Assembly: GCA_000181795.3 (NCBI GenBank)
Contig: CM012955.1
Coordinates: forward strand, 4,592,999 to 4,656,998
Length of the DNA: 64,000 nucleotides
Reading direction: 5' to 3'
DNA from: Trichinella spiralis
Lineage: Eukaryota > Nematoda > Enoplea > Trichinellida > Trichinellidae
The notes under the pieces are model-generated. The model was given only the letters and a program-made list of their open reading frames with translations. It was not told the origin of the DNA and searched no databases. Shown in pieces: positions 1 through 18,003 of this stretch; position 1 is the first letter of the stretch, and the number at the start of each line of letters is the position of its first letter. The position numbers and the translations under genes were made by a program.

Positions 1-4995
<4,995 letters not shown>

Positions 4996-7900
4996 ACTGT
5001 TCGGCGACAGTTCAAGAGTTGTGCATAATTTGATGCTTTGTCATAACGTAGTTTGAGGAAAAAGGGTGATTCGATTTACGCAAAGTAATTTTTTGCAAAT
5101 TCCATAAGTTATAATAATTTATGAATGAATTAAAATGCCAATTTGCATTTACTTGCAAAGAAACTTGTCATCTATTGTTTACTGAACGTGAATTATATCC
5201 CTGATTTGAATCAACAGAAAAAATAAAAAACATGCATATTTGCTTTTGCGCATTTTTTAACAAAATTTATATTTGGAAAGCACTGTTTTTTACCAATTTA
5301 AAATGTCTTAAAAAGTACAGTAGCTGATGAATAAGCTGAAACCTAATCATAACTAGAATATAAAAAGGCATAAGTGAATGGGAAGTTGTGTTTATCTTGA
5401 GTTTCAAAATATCACCGAGTCCAGTAAGCTTAATAATTTATTATTATACGCATGTGCAAAAATGACTCCTGCAAAATGCGAATTGCTAGAAATTAATTTC
5501 TTTTAATATACTCAGGAGAAAAAGTTCTCATTATTCAATCAATCATTTGGATACTACAACTCAAGTGCTGTGCTCTACAACGCTGTGCGTACAGAATGCG
5601 CATAATACAATTTTGCTAATAAATTATTTGCTTATTGTAAAGTAGCTATAACAGATGATAATACTATGCAAAAGATCAGTTTAACTCTGACACCTGCAGT
5701 ATTGCTATTTGTTCATGCTTCAAATGTAACTTTTTTATATCTATAATAATATTTTACACATAAATCATTTTGAAACAATACTCACTGCGATTTTATCACA
5801 TTTCGTTACGTTCTGTAATTCTGTTCACAAAAATAAACTTCTATTTATTTGCAATAAAATTTAATAGGATTTTAACCAGTTCAACGAGCGGCTGGTGGTA
5901 AATGACGCTCAGCTGATGATGGTGGGAACGTATCAAAGATTCATCTGCAACTTCCTCAGACAGAATTCACAACTTAATAAATGACACTCCAATATTTGCT
6001 TAATGCCGTTTACTTTGCTTAATGAACTATAAGCTTAATATCGACTGAAACTAGCTTCAGGGTTTCTTTATCATTACTTAATGATCATTTTGACTTCCGA
6101 TGCATCATTATCTGAAGAAGTTTCATACACCATGATAAATCCATCAGCGCAATACTTGATACATTATTTTATACTGTTATATGAATTTAACGCCATTTAT
6201 CATGCTGTGCCGAATAAATGGGCTGCAAGATAATGCTTATTGAATTTGTGAAATTCAAAATTATAAAGTAAAAATTTTTGCCGCATAAATAAATAAAGCT
6301 CAGTGATTAACTAGGCGAAACTAAATTTCAGTCATTTTTGCGTATCAAATGACAAGAACTATTACACGAATCAATCTGAACATTGTCAGTTTAATCTGTA
6401 TTCATAAATAATTTCACCTGAAGAAAAATTGCACGCATTTTGACATGAAAGCATAATCGGAAATGACATTACGCTTGCATTCTCGACGAACTGCACCTCA
6501 TCGTTCAAAATCTAGCAAATGCATATCGTTTGCTAGTGGTGAAAATTGCTCTTGTTAAAACTTGCCTCGTTGAATTACCATGTGAATAATTTGAGTTATT
6601 AATAAAAGCTGCAATAATTCTGCCAATTGCAGTCCCCACAGTTTCAGATAAAACTTGACTGGAAAAACAGATGCCAAAGTACCCCAGGTATGTTTCACCG
6701 TGCATGCTCATTGAACAGTGTAATATGTAAATTGTGTTATATTAAATTGTTTACCTTATTGTGGTAGATGCGTATGCTAATCAAAGTAGAAAAAGTAGGT
6801 GAGGCTCATTTAATGTAGGATATTACTTAATATGTAAAAACGGAGGTACGTATCGATTAATATTATCCGTGACGATTATCGTGACCAATGGTATGCTTGC
6901 AAACGCATGAAATGAAAGTTACAATGATGAATCAGTTTGTAAAAGAATGCTATGCAAAGAAAAAAAATGAAAAAATTCCACTTATCATTGTAAACAACAC
7001 TCAACAAACCGCACAATTATAGTGTACTTTCAGAGATTGTCAGAATATGGATATCAATAATACACAATAACAATAAAAATATTCACTTACATGAGCATGT
7101 GTGTTGAACGATGACACTGTGTAAAAATGCAATATAACTAACTGCTGAGTTGTTGAGTTGAATTTTGTTGTTACACTGCTGCCATTCAGAAATCTAAAAA
7201 CGAAGACTGGTAATTCATCAATATAGTTAAGTTTCTGGTGCTGACCAGTTACAAACCGAAGAAATAATTATCAGTGCTACTTATCTAATCCATTGAGCAA
7301 ACAATTGAAAAATTTACATAATCATGATTACCATGTTTATGGAAGAAGTAATAATTGCGTTGTTTCAAGTTTTATCGAAATCATTCATTACTGAACTGCT
7401 GCATGCAGAAGATGAACGCTTTTTAAAATTCACTATTAAAGCTATCTGAATTATTAATATTTGAAATTCAATGTCAAAATCATTTAATAATGAATCATCA
7501 CTATCAAATAATTAAACACTTCCATAGTTATTATTAATCATTTTACGATTTCTTTCATAGAAAACGAAGAGCAATATAAAAACATTAAAAGCTGCAAAAA
7601 AAATTATATTTATCAAAAAAAAGTTAATACAAAATAATTATTCAGTTTGATGAGTTTTGAGCTTTTATATAAAAGTACAACTAGCATGATAATGAAAATT
7701 GTATAAAACAGAAATCCAAAAATAGAAAAACTGCTAGCCAACTAATATTATAATTTAAAATTGCATTAATGTTGTTAATGTCATTGTTTTCCCGGGTTCT
7801 TTCTGTGCAATCTACTGGCAGAATGATGAATAATAAGAAATTATTATTTGTTATATTGATTAAAAAAAATATGTTAAAACGAATGCTTTTTTCAATAATA

Positions 7901-10375
7901 ACTGAGCAATAAGTATAAATGGATCTGTGTATTAGCAAATTTATGAATAGGAACATTGAGGATAAAGTGAGAGTAGTATTTTATGCGAAGCTTCATTTCT
8001 TAGTCGAGAACAATTGTATATTGATTTATTTTATAATTAAGGCATTTAGTGAAAGTGCAGAAAGGCCATTTTCACCATAAATAACCAAAAATTGTAATTC
8101 TACTTTTTCAATGAATTATATATCAGTTTACTTTATTGAACTTTATTATTATACAACTGAAATAGCTGAAAAATACAGAATTCATTTTTTACACAAAGAA
8201 TGATTACACACATTAGAACAGGAGTAATTTAATGGTTAACTAGATAAAGTCTGTTGCTTGAAAAAGAGTTGAAATTGTAAAAGTGCTGAATCTGCTGAAA
8301 GAATTGTAGTTAAAATTGCCGACAACACAGCAGCATGCAGTCTGTCTGAATGGCATTAAAAATACACTATTCTTCTTGCGAATAGCACAGTGTCTGAATA
8401 ATAATTACGTAAGTATGCAAACACAAAGCAATTAAAATCTCATTTTGTTAATGTCACACTCTAAATAATAAAAATCTATACATAATATCATAATTATTAA
8501 AACACTTGAAGATAAATAACATTTACTGACTAATCAATTTTACTTTATAAAATAGTTTAACGCTAAATTTCAATTTAACGTTTAGCTTGAACTTACTAAT
8601 AATCACAAATACCAGAGCTTTATGCTTATTCTAAACGGTGACCACTCGTAGGTAAGTTATTTTCATATGAAATTTTATTTTTGATCTGAATAATGGAAAT
8701 TTATGCTTGAAACATGAAATTCAGCAAATAAATTTACAACAAAATTCTATTTGCATCTTAAAAAGTAAAACGCAGTCTCTTTTTGACAGACTAATTTTTC
8801 AAGACAGCACAGTAGCCACGAAGTTTGCCAAAATGTATGCTGGAAAACATGTCGAATATAAAATTAATCAGTTCTGTAAGACATAACAAAGAGAACTGGG
8901 AGACATTTTCAAATGCTCAAGATTTTAATATCCATTAAAGATATATTAGCAACTTTATTGGTTTGATTCTACAAAGCATCATTGACCTTTACATTTTCAA
9001 TGCATTCATTGCAGGGAAACATTCAAGCCCATTCACAGTTATTCATCATGTTACAATATAAACGACCTTGTTACATGAATGCAGACAATTATTAATTTGC
9101 ATAGATATTATTATCGATGTATGTTGGGTTTCAACTTATTATTTCTGAAAGAAAATTATTATTTGAATCGCATTTGAATATTTTCAGCTATTTAAATATC
9201 GGATTAACACAGATCAATTTTGCGCTTATGCTACAAAGAAAAACAATTGCCCATTAACACAAGGATCCTTTTAATACTGCTTAAGTATTCAGTGAAATTT
9301 TAATGCCAAAAGTATTCTGGTTTTGTTGACAAGAAGTAGACTTTCTCATAACTTATAAGGAAAAATAAGTTAAATAATTTTTGAAAAACACATTTGCTGT
9401 TATTGCAATTATTCTGGTAAATTCCAGTACACTTATTGAATTGTAGATATGCAAATTAATTCAGTCCACAGTTTCCAATCATCTTTGATAAATTTGACTG
9501 CAGCGCAAAGTGCTTCTTATTTTTTATAATTGCCTTTCACGACTCTGAGAGTAGAATTTGTCAAAAATTATGCATTGAATGAACGGACAAAATCGGCGCA
9601 ACTAACTGAATACATAGAGAAGCAATTTCACTATTTTAACACTTTCTACATTACTCTAAAATAAATGATAATGCAAAATAAATTGCCGCTCACACTGATG
9701 ATAACATGTAAAACAACTGGCCATTTTAATGGATAAAATCATGGAATACAAAGCTGTTTCTATTAATATGCGAAGTGCACACTATTAAGTTCTAATAAGC
9801 ATCTGAAGATGCTCAACACGGATTAATTTATTCATTGGCAATGCAAACATAAAAGCAGTTTTTATAATTAATTAATTAATTTCATCATTGAAATCCGAGC
9901 TGGTTGACAAATAAAATGATAAACATAATAATAAATGGCAATGCATTTGCAAAATTCAGTTGTATGCTTTCAACGTATTTGAGTACAAATGTTGCAAAAT
10001 TAACAATACAACGGCGTGGTGAAAGGAAATTTTTTGAAATACATGTTCAATAAACAAAATAGAATTTAACAACAATATTGAACAAATATAATTAAAGGGA
10101 AAATAATAATAATAAAAAAAATGAAAGGCTTTTCCCCCGCCCCGCAACAACGGATGCTTGGTGCATTGAATGTTTGCATTTCGCGGTGAAATATCGATTC
10201 TTCTATATAAAACGATTTGTTACATAAATTTCAATAAATTTTCATTCTAATAGACAATTATTTCAACTACTTTGCTCAAAGAAGCCAGGCATAAAATAAA
10301 GATCAAATCAACAGAATTCAAGGATAAAATGAAGCAATTGTTGACTGGTTAAACTAGCAAAATGTGTTTTCATTA
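4996..10375. other. Long AT-rich intergenic stretch
   Basis: This runs from the stop codon of the ABC transporter to the GC-richer region upstream of the first KCTD gene. It has only short, low-complexity open frames with biased Ile/Asn/Phe/Lys content. No RNA gene, transposase or long repeat was recognised. The exception is the exon-like segment at 5868-5984, listed separately. Polyadenylation-like AATAAA signals occur by chance throughout, so they were not called. Confidence 0.6.
5868..5984 (+). CDS. Orphan terminal exon candidate (unrecognised)
   Basis: A 39-codon open frame starts directly after an acceptor-like TTTAATAG and ends in TGA. Its base composition (CGGCTGGTGGTAAATGACG and similar) is clearly richer in GC than the AT-rich flanks, as in real exons of this window. 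The peptide contains ERLVVNDAQLMMVGTYQRF. The other five frames here are broken by stops. No convincing upstream exon or start was found: a TATAAAAA at 5359 lies only 19 bp before an ATG at 5378, and a frame after an acceptor at 5519 does not join cleanly. No family was recognised. Confidence 0.3.
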   Translation, partial: DFNQFNERLVVNDAQLMMVGTYQRFICNFLRQNSQLNK

Positions 10376-10883
10376 GCGTTGAAAGAAACTGATGTGGTTG
10401 CTAGTGGATACCACAAGCGGTAGTAGGGCGCAACGATAAATAAAGGGCGGAGTTGGCTGGCCATGGAAAGGAGCAAGTTTGTGTTTAGTTTGCTCAGTTG
10501 CAAACATCTCAGTTTACTTCCCTGACAAGCTTACGTCAGATAAATCAGGCCGGCCCCTGAGGAATGTGTTCCCATTATCCGTTTGATTCAGCAAGTGCAT
10601 AATTTTGCTTAATTTTGATTTGCGCATGCCAAATACAGCTTTTTTATTCACGTTAAATGCTGCAAAATTGGTACACTATAGATTCAGCTTAATTGCCCTG
10701 AAATTATCATCATCAGCATTAATGCGCTGAAGCAGCTTTCGCAAACGGAGCGCATAGTGTGTGCAATTAATGTATGGCCTTTGGAGCAAAACCACTACTA
10801 TTCCACTGATACTCAACCCGCTTGGAACATCCAGTGATTCACTGCTGTTGTTACTTCAGGATTGGTCTTCTCCAAGCTCTAGA
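10376..10883 (+). promoter_or_regulatory. Probable promoter/5' leader of the first KCTD gene
   Basis: Local GC content rises just upstream of the KCTD coding exon. The stretch contains a GC-box-like GGGCGGAG near 10445, a CRE-like TTACGTCA near 10531 and GGCCGGCCCC near 10548. An in-frame upstream ATG at 10761 would add 41 residues of low-complexity sequence. I prefer the ATG at 10884 because the T1/BTB fold starts a few residues after it. Promoter activity is inferred from composition and position only. Confidence 0.4.
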
Positions 10884-13800
10884 ATGAACGAGTTGGGCGG
10901 CGAGTCGGCAAAAATTATTGAATTGAATGTTGGAGGGAAAAAATACCAAACCACATTAAATACACTGACGAAAGACACCGGCTCCTGGCTGGGCAGGCAA
11001 TTCATGCAAACGGAAAGCCCTGAAATGTCACCGTCAACTGACTATTCTGACAAAGAGCAAAGTTCAGCGATGCTTCTAGTTTCGGACGGATCATATTTCA
11101 TCGACCGTGATGGGAATCTTTTTCGATATGTTTTGGAATTTTTGCGCAACGGTAAACTGTTGTTGCCGGAAAATTTCACCGAACACGAAGCGCTTTGTGA
11201 AGAAGCGAAATTTTACGGTTCCAAAGCGCTGCTTGAAGAACTTCAAGTAAGACCAACATTTATTCATTTACTCACTCATTTATTTATTTATTGCACCGAT
11301 TTACTTATTTATTCCTATCCACACAGCATTTTTCCCCACATAACTTACATCACAGTTACAACTGTTTCGCAGTTGATCACCAATAAAAAAGAAAAAAAAA
11401 GAATACAAAAAAAACCAACATTCATTTTTACAGTAATCTTAAAGAAAACATCTTACTTTTATCTAATGCTTTCCACTGATCAATCAGTAAACCATTGAAA
11501 TTTGCAGTTGAAGAACAAAATAGTAAAGCAGATCTTGCATTTCTGATGAAGTAATAAAAAATTAATCCAAAGTTAAAAATAACGCATTAGGTAAAACTTA
11601 AAAATAGCCTGCGAATAAAAATTACGTTAATATTTCAGATTGATTTTTTTTTCTTCTTTGAAGCAAAATTGAAAAATCATAATGCAGCATTACGTTTTTT
11701 TTTCAACTATTTCAGAAGTTTCCTATTATAGTAATCAATTAAAAAACAGAAACGTTATAAATAGTATTAATGTGCAATAGATCGGAAGAGGGGTGACAAT
11801 TCAAACAGCAACTTGACTCTTCAACTTCAATTCAAAGCTGTTTCTGATAATTGATTTATGACTTGGAAAATTGTTTCTTTTGGAAAATGCTATCCATAAT
11901 AAATGGGCAATGGTGATAATTTTTACCTTCTTCGAATTATTGACGAATAAAAAGCAGTTTATTGTCATTCATCATCATTATCAAATCTTTTCCAAAGAGT
12001 TTACAATGATAATTATTATCATTATAATTTATGCGAAATGATGAAAACTTTTCTTTGAACATTTGATGTTATTGGAATAATTTAACATACTGATATAGTG
12101 AATAAAAGAAGAAAGGGACGTTTTTCATAAAACAGTATACGCTTAATTTGATGATTTGTGCTGGACTTGTGATGGATATTCATTTTATTGCAGTGGATTA
12201 TTTATTAACACACAATGTAACGGCGTTAATTTGCAATGCCAGCAAACAAGCCGAAAATCATTTTATAAAAGAAGAAACATTTTGCATAAAAGGCTCGAAT
12301 TCGTTGATAAAGATTAAGCAGCGTATCTTTATCTAATAGAAATGTAAACAGCTGCATGTCTACTATGAGATGCAAGAAGAAAATAATGTTTGATAATTAA
12401 GCTTGCAATTGTCCAATTATGACATTTCAATAGAATACCAAACAGTGACTTTTATTTTGATAATTTAAATTTGATTAAAGTGATCGGCTGTAATTTGAAA
12501 TTTTCTGAAATTGATCATGAAAGAATTCAGAAAATGCATAATTTGCCATTTCAAATCAAATTAAGTTATCTTCTTTTTGGAATATTTTCTATGCAATCTA
12601 TGCTGAAGCAAATAATATTTTCTGACATTTCACATTTATCACGTTCTATAAATAACTGAACAGTATAATTGAAAAATTATCCAAAGTAATGTGAACCGTA
12701 AAGTCTGATAGAAAAAAGAAAATATATAACTGCTGGATGCATGTACGTATGTGTGTATGGTTGTACATACAGTAGTTATGTATAAAGTTAAAACATATAA
12801 ATAACAGTAAGTTGCACGTTTGAACTCGGCATAGATGATAAAAGCATTCACCACTGATAGATAGATAAAAGAAAGCATTTTCAAAGGAAAATCAATATTA
12901 TGTCTGATTCTCCATTTGCACACAATGATGATGATGATGATGGTGATAATATTCTCTTGCAGTCTTAACACTTCACTGCTCTGTCAGTGTAAGAGGCATG
13001 TAAAATGTTCATTGGAAATTAATAACATCAGTTAATTAAGTCTGTTTATCAGTGTTGGCTTGCGTGAGTTGTGATAAATAGCGCAAACAATACAACGCCG
13101 TCGAGCTTGTTGCCCAAATAATGATTAAAAAAATCAATCGTTCCGTTCAAAACTGTCGATGACTCTTAATTACACGGTGCTCACTAAAGTGCATCTTAAA
13201 TTCTGCTACTCAACAATTAACGCTTAATTATGACGTAAAGCAGTTATAACTGTGCAAGTCAAACGGTTTCGTTCAATCATGTTGAAATTCAATAAAATCA
13301 TTCGTTATATATTAAACTTTCAGAATAAAATTTTAAAAAATAAAAAACAAAAAAGTCAACTTTTTGCAACCGTAAGACAAATGTAAAAGCTATTTCGAAG
13401 AAATTTACAATGAACCTTCATTTCTTTTTTCACTGTTATTACCATTATTACTTTGGTGGGTGATACTGTAAAGATGTCGGTCTCAACGGAAATGTTTTTT
13501 TGTTCCACTCAAAAACATGCACTTCCATAACAGATGATAAAGTAACTAAAGCTAAATTAAATAATTTTGCAATTTAAAACCAGCTATCCAAATTACTTTA
13601 ATTCAATGAAAAGATTTCAACACTCCTATAAATCCTGCATGCATGCCCGAATCAGCGATCAATAATTGCTGCTATGACTTAAAAAAGATTGATTCCTATA
13701 ACGCTGCCATGACACTGATGCACTGGCCCATCTGCCTCTAATGCATCAGTTGAAAAAAAAATCAACATCACAGCTTATTTTGTGGATTTTATAAGAAGGC

Positions 13801-15906
13801 ATTTTGTATATTTTTCATTTTTATATTTGTTTCTAAATTAAACTGGTGCATTTGGTAATTTTAATATTTGAAGTTTTTCAAATAATTAAACAGTTTTTAC
13901 CATTATCAAAATAAAAAGCGGAACATGTTGTCGTCTATCGAAATATACATGCAAAAGTGGTAAAAGAAAAAGAATTTGAAATGTTGAAATCGTATATTTT
14001 AACTGCACAAAACTGAACTTCAGCTAAACCGTATGTTCTACGTGCATGCGTATGTTTTCTTAATGCACACAAATTGAAAAGATTTTCTACTTTTATCAAT
14101 TGAATGAATTGTCATGAGCTACCTGTGGGATCAGCTATGACTATTATTTAAAATTTGCCTAAAGCACAAGTTTGCTCTGAATACTCTGAATACCACTTTG
14201 AATCTACTCGTTTCATTCAATTTATTGCTTTGCTTTTCAAAATTAAAAAAAACTTTTCACTTCACTTGTTGCAAGTTGCAACATCGCTAATGGAAACTGC
14301 ACTATATCTAGATGTTTTTTCCTCTACGTCAATTTAGTTAATGCGGGGGTTCACAACAGTTTTAAAGCTTCAAACCGACGTGGAGGAGGTTAATTATCTT
14401 CAATCGATGATATTCCTTCCCCCAGTCGAATGCTTTCTTCTTTTCACTCATTCACTTTCTTCCATTATCGACATTAAATATATTTTTTGAAAAATTATTT
14501 TATTACAACAAATCAATTTGATATTTTGCTTTGCTGACTTTGTTGTTCTCTCTTCGAAGAATTTATTTCTATTCATTCTCATGAAAATCGATTCTCATTT
14601 TTGAAAACCTGAAAAACGTCGTATCCTTTCGTGTTCATTCATATATTCTGCTCTTGAAAACAGCATCCCATTAATTAATTGATCGATTAATTAATTATCA
14701 TTCATTCCTGCTTTTCGATAGCACCTTTTTGTTGAAAATATTTTCAATTACTTGTAATTTTTGAAACTTCAAAAGACCACAAAACTTTGTTTGCTCTTGA
14801 AATATATGTCCAAATATTATACACAATTGACGAATATAAATTATATGAATATTTGCAATGAGGATTTTGTTGTCGAATAACAACTAACAATTATAGCACA
14901 CTTGACTGATAAATAATAGACAAATCAAAATTTCCCATAAAAATTTTTCGGAAGCAATAAATGACAAGCAGAATATCACGGAATGACAATTTTTATTCAT
15001 CTTGGAAAGCAAGCTGACTGATAAGAAGTGATAAGAAATAATAAATGAAAGTTTGTAAAAATAGATGAACAAATAAATTACACATTGTCACAGTAAAATA
15101 CAAAATTTTTATCTACCCGTTCCACTAGCGTACTAGTGTACACATATTAGATTTTGATTAATCTCTTAATCACACAGATTATGCAAAAACTCATTTGCAA
15201 ATTTTATTAAACCAATCTCAAAGTACGTAAATACAAATGAAGAAAATATGGACAAATTTCTGACGTAAATTATCTCATGCAAAACTATCATAACATGTAC
15301 GTAATTAGCACAAGCAGAGAGCGGATAAATTTTGCCGTAGTCCACTTGGTGATCGTTATTTATGAAACAAATGTTCATTAGGTTGTGATTGATTTTAAAA
15401 AATTATAATAACTGTTGTGTTTTTTTCAGGCACGTATGTCGTTGCAAGTGCAGTCGACATTACGCCCAACATCCAGTGATCGAAATAGCGAGTCTTCAGC
15501 TTATGAGAATTTGGATGGTAAAAACAGCGAGCCAGGTCACATCACAATTGGCTACAGAGGAAGCTTTGCATTTGGCCGTAATGGCCAGGCGGAGGTGAAT
15601 TTCAGAAAGCTGAACAGAATTTTGGTATGCGGCCGGGCAAGTCTGTGTCGTGAAGTTTTCCGAGAAACTTTAAATGAAAGTCGTGATCCGGACAGGGGAG
15701 GTGGAAATCGTTACACATCACGCATGTTTTTGAAACATTCCAGCTTAGAACAAGCTTTCGACATGCTAGCAGAAAAAGGATTTCGTTTAATTACAAGCTG
15801 CGCATCGACCGCATCGTACGGCTACACAGACCCGATACGATCTGGAAGTGAAAATGAAGAAAACAAATGGAACCACTACAATGAATTCATATTCTACCGT
15901 GATTGA
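10884..15906 (+). CDS. KCTD8/12/16-like BTB protein, copy 1 (GABA-B receptor auxiliary subunit type)
   Basis: Two exons (10884-11246 and 15430-15906) joined in phase 0 across a 4.2 kb intron give about 279 residues. The first exon is a T1/BTB domain (IIELNVGGKKYQTTLNTLT, then FIDRDGNLFRYVLEFLRNGK). The second carries the H1 homology domain found only in KCTD8, KCTD12 and KCTD16: HITIGYRGSFAFGR, KLNRILVCGR, ETLNESRDPDR, RYTSRMFLKH, LEQAFDMLAEKGF. In vertebrates these proteins form pentamers through BTB, bind the GABA-B2 C-terminus and use H1 to control G-beta-gamma, desensitising K+ currents at neuronal membranes. The linker between the domains is short and serine-rich. A related gene follows on the same strand 2.1 kb downstream, so this is a tandem pair. 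Family assignment is firm; the role in this organism is inferred. Confidence 0.94.
11247..15429 (+). other. Intron of KCTD copy 1
   Basis: A 4.2 kb intron bounded by CAA/GTAAGA and TTTTTTTCAG/GCA. It is AT-rich with GAT/ATC and T-rich microsatellite-like stretches (for example 12925-12945). I see no nested gene, RNA gene or recognisable transposon. Confidence 0.75.
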
Positions 15907-18003
15907 CATATAAAGTATTATCATTTGAAGAAAATTTATTCACTTCGTTCACTTTTTTCACAATTAGCTGTGAATAAAAGTTATTAATTTTTTTACATTT
16001 GATTTATTTTAAATTTCATGGAATGAAATGAAAAAAGTTCACAGATCATTTTTTAAACTCGAAAATTTGTCGCAATCCTACTGCTACTTCTGAGGCGAAA
16101 CTTTTTCATCACAACTGTGTTCTGAAGCAAGTGTATATTATATCGATGTCAAAATATTTAAACTCTACAAATAATGAAAGTAAAATAAATGTACATAATA
16201 TGCAAATCGTGATACTGTTCATTACTAACTTTTATAATTCCTCAAAGTATAATGAAAGTTAGTTAATTTCATTCTTGTAAAAAAATAAAATTATTTCCTA
16301 GATACTTTTATCGGTTGAAATTGGTGTATAGTAGTTCATCAAACAGTAAATCGTTAAAAACAGTGAATTTCACAACCTCGAATTTCAAACAGCACCGTAC
16401 TATATCATTATAATCAAATATTCTCTACGCTGATGAGAACATCACGACCAGAGTGACAAAGCTTTTATTTATCACTATTATTATTATGTTTTGTAAATTA
16501 TAAGTAGCTAATAAATATTTACGATAACAGTTTACCACATCTAGATTTTACGATAACATGACATGCAAAACATGCTAAATGTGCCGTTTTGATTGCTTGA
16601 ATTTAAAAAATTACAACTATTTTCTCTTATATATTGCAATACAGACTGTTTTGGTGAAGCTATTCAAAGTTCTCTATTCTTAACGCTCATTATCATTACT
16701 GCTCAACGGAAAATATTTTCATACGGAAATACGCAAAGCTGAAATATGCTTTGAAGTTTTTAAAATGAAAACTAGCATCGTTACTCAAACAGTAGAATGG
16801 ACAACCTTGCAGTCCATTGTTATTGCGATAGCGTTGCTGCAAACTTAAAAAATGTTCTGTAGGGTTAACAAATTTTGAATATGCAAGCAATATTATTGAA
16901 TTTGAATCTGGTTTCGCTTATTTTGCTGAATAGAATCCACATCCTTCAACACATTAAAGTTTGAAGAAGCGCATTACTTAAATAACAGATGCAATTTTTA
17001 TTAAATAATTATTATAACATTTCATTTTCATAAAATAATATATTTATATACATAAACACAGATGGCTTATGAAGTTTTGGAATTTAAACCAAATTCTGCT
17101 GAATAATTCAGTGGTACATGAAATAAAATGAAACGAATTATTATGCAAATAAGTGATGCAAAGCAAATTTACAAAGCCACTTCATAATTATATTTGAACT
17201 GAACATTGATGTAAGTGTTAATCAAGTCATGCAAAGCCATTCAACTTAGCTTAATAAATGTTTATCCACTTGGCGTGTGGATTCTTCGCTGGGTTAAACT
17301 GCTGTTTTTGGGTTAATCAAATTATTGCTTTTGCCTTTACAACATCAAGTAGCTTTTGAACTTAATGAGCAGACTGGCAGATTTTGTGGCCATAATAAAT
17401 CAATAATTGTTATCATATGAGAGAAACACAGCACGCTGACATGCCTGCATGCTGCATTAGACATCTCAATAAATATTTCATCCTATCTGCTTTATTGTTT
17501 GCTAAATTCATGAATTGTATATAAAGGAAAGTTAGCTTGAACGTATATCTGTCAAAAAGTTGAACAGCAGCCCATTTGACAGCTGCAGTCCTACACTATG
17601 CACGAAGATATTTCATAGATGCTTTGAGGATGAATATGGTGGAAAAACATATCATTCGCTTTCAAAAATAACGCGGTGACGTAGCCAGTTATATAATCTT
17701 GTTATTTTTGCCCATGCCCATGAGTTTCATCTCAGTCTAATGGGAAATAGGTGTCAGCGTTAAATATTCTTGATCATCGATCATTTTTCTTACCCAATTT
17801 CTACACACTGCTTTCCATTTATACTTTAAAAGTTTACTTGGAAATGCTAGTGTATTGATCATTTTGGATTGTCGTGTGCTGTTCTGTTTGACACTGGATA
17901 GTTGACAATCAAACTAGCTGTTTTTAAAAAATTTTTCGTTTTCTTTTTAAGCAGATCCGTTGATGACTTTTAATATTCGTCATTTTGAAACGACCAACTC
18001 AAA
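15907..18003. other. Intergenic spacer between the two KCTD genes
   Basis: AT-rich sequence with no open frame of credible composition. AATAAA-like signals close to 15970-16010 could serve polyadenylation of the upstream gene. Nothing else was identified. Confidence 0.55.

Noticed and set aside
5359-5430. TATAAAAA followed by an ATG and a donor-like GTAAGC
   Set aside because: The TATA-like run is only 19 bp from the ATG, too close for promoter plus leader, and no in-frame second exon joins.
7681-7956. 91-codon minus-strand frame
   Set aside because: Ile/Asn/Phe-biased composition typical of AT-rich non-coding DNA; no splice or homology support.
10761-10883. Upstream in-frame ATG of KCTD copy 1
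   Set aside because: The added 41 residues are Leu/Ser-rich without family similarity, and the BTB domain starts right after the ATG at 10884.
11247-11498. Continuation of the KCTD open frame past the first exon
   Set aside because: It is intron read-through: the CAA/GTAAGA donor at 11246 joins exactly to the H1 exon, and the extension is low-complexity.
12639-12971. 110-codon minus-strand frame
   Set aside because: Driven by a GAT/ATC repeat giving an Ile run; lies inside the KCTD intron.
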